A stretch of 64,000 bases of DNA, from contig CANKYU010000001.1 in assembly GCA_947488295.1 (NCBI GenBank), forward strand, positions 1,042,183 through 1,106,182, written 5' to 3'. The notes beneath the pieces are model-generated. The model searched no databases. It was not told where the DNA came from and was given only the letters and a program-made list of their open reading frames with translations. The stretch comes from an uncultured Anderseniella sp. (GTDB lineage Bacteria; Pseudomonadota; Alphaproteobacteria; Rhizobiales; Aestuariivirgaceae). Positions 61,710 through 64,000 of the stretch are shown here, piece after piece. Both the position numbers and the translations under genes were made by a program. The stretch's first letter is position 1. The number at the start of each line of letters is the position of its first letter.

Positions 61710-63188
61710 CTAAATATCATCCAGGGGGAATATGGGGCGGCGAACATTGCGGTAGGGCAGGCGGTCGTAGTGCAGTGTGCACAGTGCACCGCTGTCGCAC
61801 ACAATAACCTCACCTGCGATCGGCTCGAAGGCGGCTCGGAAGTGCTGCATGGACTTGATGGCAACGACACGCATCTGTTGCGGATCAATGCCGAACGTCC
61901 TGAATTGCTGGAGGTCAAGCATTTGCCGGGCCAGCGTTGTGACCAGGATATCGACAGCGTCAACGCGAATGACGGCGCAGGGACCAAAACTATCACTCAG
62001 TCCGCTCGTCATCGGGCCGTCACCGACGAATTCACCATTCCAAAGCGAGACCAATCTGGCCTCAACAGCAAGCGGGTCGCCGCCGAATTCGGGATTGGTT
62101 TTGCCGCCAAGGGAGATCAGAGCGGTCTCACCGATGGACATTGCCTGCAACTGTTCGACTGCTCCGGCATCAACCATCGGTCCGAAACAGGCATGGGTTA
62201 CCTGCGCGTCCAGCAGGGCTTTCAGCAATGCAGTTGAATCACCGTAAGCACCGGCTCCCGGGTTGTCGGCATAGTCGGCAATGATGAGTGGTTTGCCCTG
62301 GCCATCGAAAGCCGCGGCGTGAGCGGCGGCTTCTTCCACGGTCAAATAGCGGTTGAGTACATTGTCGCGGCTTTCCCACATGTCATCGGCAATGGTGCGG
62401 GCAAATCGGGTGTGGGCCTCCAGATCGCCCTGACCGGTGACAAGTACAGTGGGGCCGACTTCGTTGATATCAGCGCTTGCGAAACCGGCATTGATGCTGA
62501 CTGCGAACACGTCATCCTGGGCTTCGTAAGCGTGTGAGCTTTCGATACGCTCAATCATGGGGCCAATATCGGTGCGCCCGCCATTGACTTCTTCCAGCAT
62601 CGGTACGCGTGCCAAAATCGTGCGAGGTGTGATCTCGCGCGCCATCGCACGGTGCAGGATATCGCCTGCCTGGCGTGCGACCTGGCGCATGTCCACATGG
62701 GGATAGGTTTTGAACGACATGATGATGTCGGCCAGTTCCACCATCTGTTCCGTGACATTGGCATGAGGATCAAGCGTAATGGCAATGGGCACAGACGGGT
62801 CGATGACCTTTCGAATGCGGCGCAGCAGCTCGCCTTCGCCATCCTCGCAAAAATCTGGAACCATGGCGCCATGCAGTGCAAGCAGGATGCCGTCAAAGTC
62901 ACCATCTGAGGCCCGCCCGATGATCGGATCGCAGAACCAGTTAAATGCGGCACGTTTCACACGGCCGCTTGGCCCGGCGGCGACGCTCAGAACATGGGTG
63001 ATGTCCCAGTCATGCACGCGTCCGGCATCCAGAAACCCGGCAAGCTCGGTATTGGCGTTGCCGCGTTCCTTCAATGCCGCTTCGCCGCGCAGGAAGAAGC
63101 GGTTGAGAAAGGCGTCTTCATCGGTTTGCTGCGCGCTGAAGGTGTTGGTTTCGTGCGACACTTCCGCCGTGAGAACCTTGAAGACCAT
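61710..63188 (-). CDS. M81 family metallopeptidase (MlrC-like)
   Basis: A 492-residue protein of the MlrC/M81 family, named for microcystin degradation but found in many Hyphomicrobiales beside peptide transporters. The zinc motif is VSHETNTFS (His-Glu near the N-terminus), followed by LLALHGAMVPDFCEDGEG, LDPHANVTEQM, FKTYPHVDMRQ and DYADNPGAGAYGDST. Start at 63188 (MVFKVLTAEVSHE); an earlier in-frame ATG at 63323 overlaps the ABC gene. It lies 26 bp after the ABC ATPase gene, so the substrate is probably imported by that transporter and hydrolysed in the cytosol. Confidence 0.88.
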   Translation of the reverse strand: MVFKVLTAEVSHETNTFSAQQTDEDAFLNRFFLRGEAALKERGNANTELAGFLDAGRVHDWDITHVLSVAAGPSGRVKRAAFNWFCDPIIGRASDGDFDGILLALHGAMVPDFCEDGEGELLRRIRKVIDPSVPIAITLDPHANVTEQMVELADIIMSFKTYPHVDMRQVARQAGDILHRAMAREITPRTILARVPMLEEVNGGRTDIGPMIERIESSHAYEAQDDVFAVSINAGFASADINEVGPTVLVTGQGDLEAHTRFARTIADDMWESRDNVLNRYLTVEEAAAHAAAFDGQGKPLIIADYADNPGAGAYGDSTALLKALLDAQVTHACFGPMVDAGAVEQLQAMSIGETALISLGGKTNPEFGGDPLAVEARLVSLWNGEFVGDGPMTSGLSDSFGPCAVIRVDAVDILVTTLARQMLDLQQFRTFGIDPQQMRVVAIKSMQHFRAAFEPIAGEVIVCDSGALCTLHYDRLPYRNVRRPIFPLDDI

Positions 63189-63214
63189 TTTTGTAATCGC
63201 CGTATGTTGGGAGG

Positions 63215-64000
63215 CTAAAGCGGATGGTGGCAGGCCACGGGATGGCCGCCATCGGAACTGAGAACCGGCAGCTCGGTTGAGCACTTGCCGGTAGCTGAAG
63301 GACACCGTGCAGCGAAGGCGCACCCGGGTGGCAGGTCAAACGGGCTCGGCACTTCACCGGCCAGCGGCTCGATTGTGCGGCGCAGGCGAGGATCGGGATC
63401 GAACGTACTGTCGAGCAGCGTACGGGTATAGGGATGACGCGCGGCTGCTTCGGTATCGGGCAACACCTCCACCACACGTCCGAGATACATGACCAGAACT
63501 TCGTCACAAAAATACTTCACCAGGGACAAATCGTGCGAGATGAAAATATAGGTCAGGTTCAACTCGTCGCGAAGCTTCTCCAGCAAGCTGATAATCTGCG
63601 CCTGGACCGATACGTCGAGAGATGCGGTCGGCTCATCCAGCACCAGCAACGCAGGATTGAGGGCCAGCGCGCGGGCTATCCCGACCCGTTGCTTCTGGCC
63701 ACCGGACAGCTGATGCGGATAAGAGTTGGCAAGCTGCAAACTCAACCCCACCATGTCGAGAAGTTCCGCAGTCTTGGTGTCCTTTTCCGTTGCGGTATAG
63801 CGATGCCCCTGGACATCGAACGGTTCCGTGACAGCGTCACGAGTCGAATAGCGCGGATCGATGGCCGAATAGGGATCCTGGAAAACCATCTGCATGCGCG
63901 CCCGCAATGCGCGCATTGGCTTTGGTTTCTGCGCCAGAAGATCCAGGTCTTCAAACTGAATGGTGCCGCTAGTTGGTTCAATCAAACGCAGGATGAGCCG
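63215..64000 (-). CDS. Oligopeptide/dipeptide ABC transporter ATPase (DppF/OppF-like), 5' end beyond window
   Basis: The readable part begins past the Walker A region (RLIEPTSGTIQFEDLDLL). It contains the Q-loop MVFQDPYSAIDPRYSTRDAV, signature LSGGQKQRVGIARALALNPA, Walker B LLVLDEPTASLD, H-loop FISHDLSLV and the C-terminal oligopeptide/dipeptide cysteine domain (CAFAARCPSATGKC). It is the DppF/OppF-type subunit. The M81 peptidase follows in the same operon. The N-terminus and Walker A lie past base 64000. Confidence 0.9.
   Translation of the reverse strand, partial: RLILRLIEPTSGTIQFEDLDLLAQKPKPMRALRARMQMVFQDPYSAIDPRYSTRDAVTEPFDVQGHRYTATEKDTKTAELLDMVGLSLQLANSYPHQLSGGQKQRVGIARALALNPALLVLDEPTASLDVSVQAQIISLLEKLRDELNLTYIFISHDLSLVKYFCDEVLVMYLGRVVEVLPDTEAAARHPYTRTLLDSTFDPDPRLRRTIEPLAGEVPSPFDLPPGCAFAARCPSATGKCSTELPVLSSDGGHPVACHHPL

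Overview
The window looks like chromosomal DNA of a GC-rich alphaproteobacterium, probably a methylotroph of the Hyphomicrobiales. The main evidence is a complete lanthanide-type methanol oxidation locus (xoxF, xoxG, xoxJ) with pqqABCDE. IalB, ChaN, extensin-like and M81 family genes also fit this group. The species assignment is inference from gene content, and no rRNA or tRNA gene was seen.

Region 1 (1-4.4 kb): the end of a GMC oxidoreductase, a thiamine-diphosphate enzyme, a PNPOx-like flavoprotein, and a decayed 3' fragment of a glutathione-dependent formaldehyde dehydrogenase (frmA/adhC) gene.

Region 2 (4.4-29.5 kb): a methanol/PQQ island. It holds mxaD-like, a YVTN propeller and a histidine kinase/response regulator pair with overlapping starts and stops. 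It also holds two small exported proteins, a SoxYZ-like carrier, a SsuABC-type importer and a PQQ-associated ABC export system (binding protein, propeller, ATPase, permease). These are followed by a CxxxCW rhodanese-like protein, xoxJ, xoxG, xoxF, a zinc metallohydrolase, pqqABCDE, a second SoxYZ-like carrier and a creatininase-family hydrolase. Together they encode methanol oxidation in the periplasm, electron transfer to cytochrome c, cofactor synthesis and accessory maturation.

Region 3 (29.5-35 kb): an ExbB/ExbD-like operon with a Sel1 protein, a pentapeptide-repeat protein, a GFA-like zinc protein, and a ChaN-IalB pair.

Region 4 (35-53.4 kb): a two-partner secretion locus with a small TpsA, one TpsB, a Sel1 protein and a 2795-residue TpsA. 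The large TpsA carries a DUF4214-like segment and three discoidin-like domains. It ends in a low-GC tail with the HAE/CxxC signature of a deaminase-fold toxin. A probable immunity gene overlaps its stop codon. Downstream lies an array of small orphan genes, probably immunity genes, separated by decayed copies of a RAYT-type transposon with about 35-bp terminal inverted repeats (core TTACGGTGACAG).

Region 5 (53.4-64 kb): housekeeping and accessory genes: a DUF1294 protein, a membrane-fused spermidine-synthase-like protein, a DUF1624 membrane protein, threonine synthase, an extensin-like protein, an NYN/LOTUS protein, an M81 peptidase and an oligopeptide ABC ATPase that runs off the end. A dispersed repeat of about 35 bp occurs three times here, each time just downstream of a minus-strand gene.
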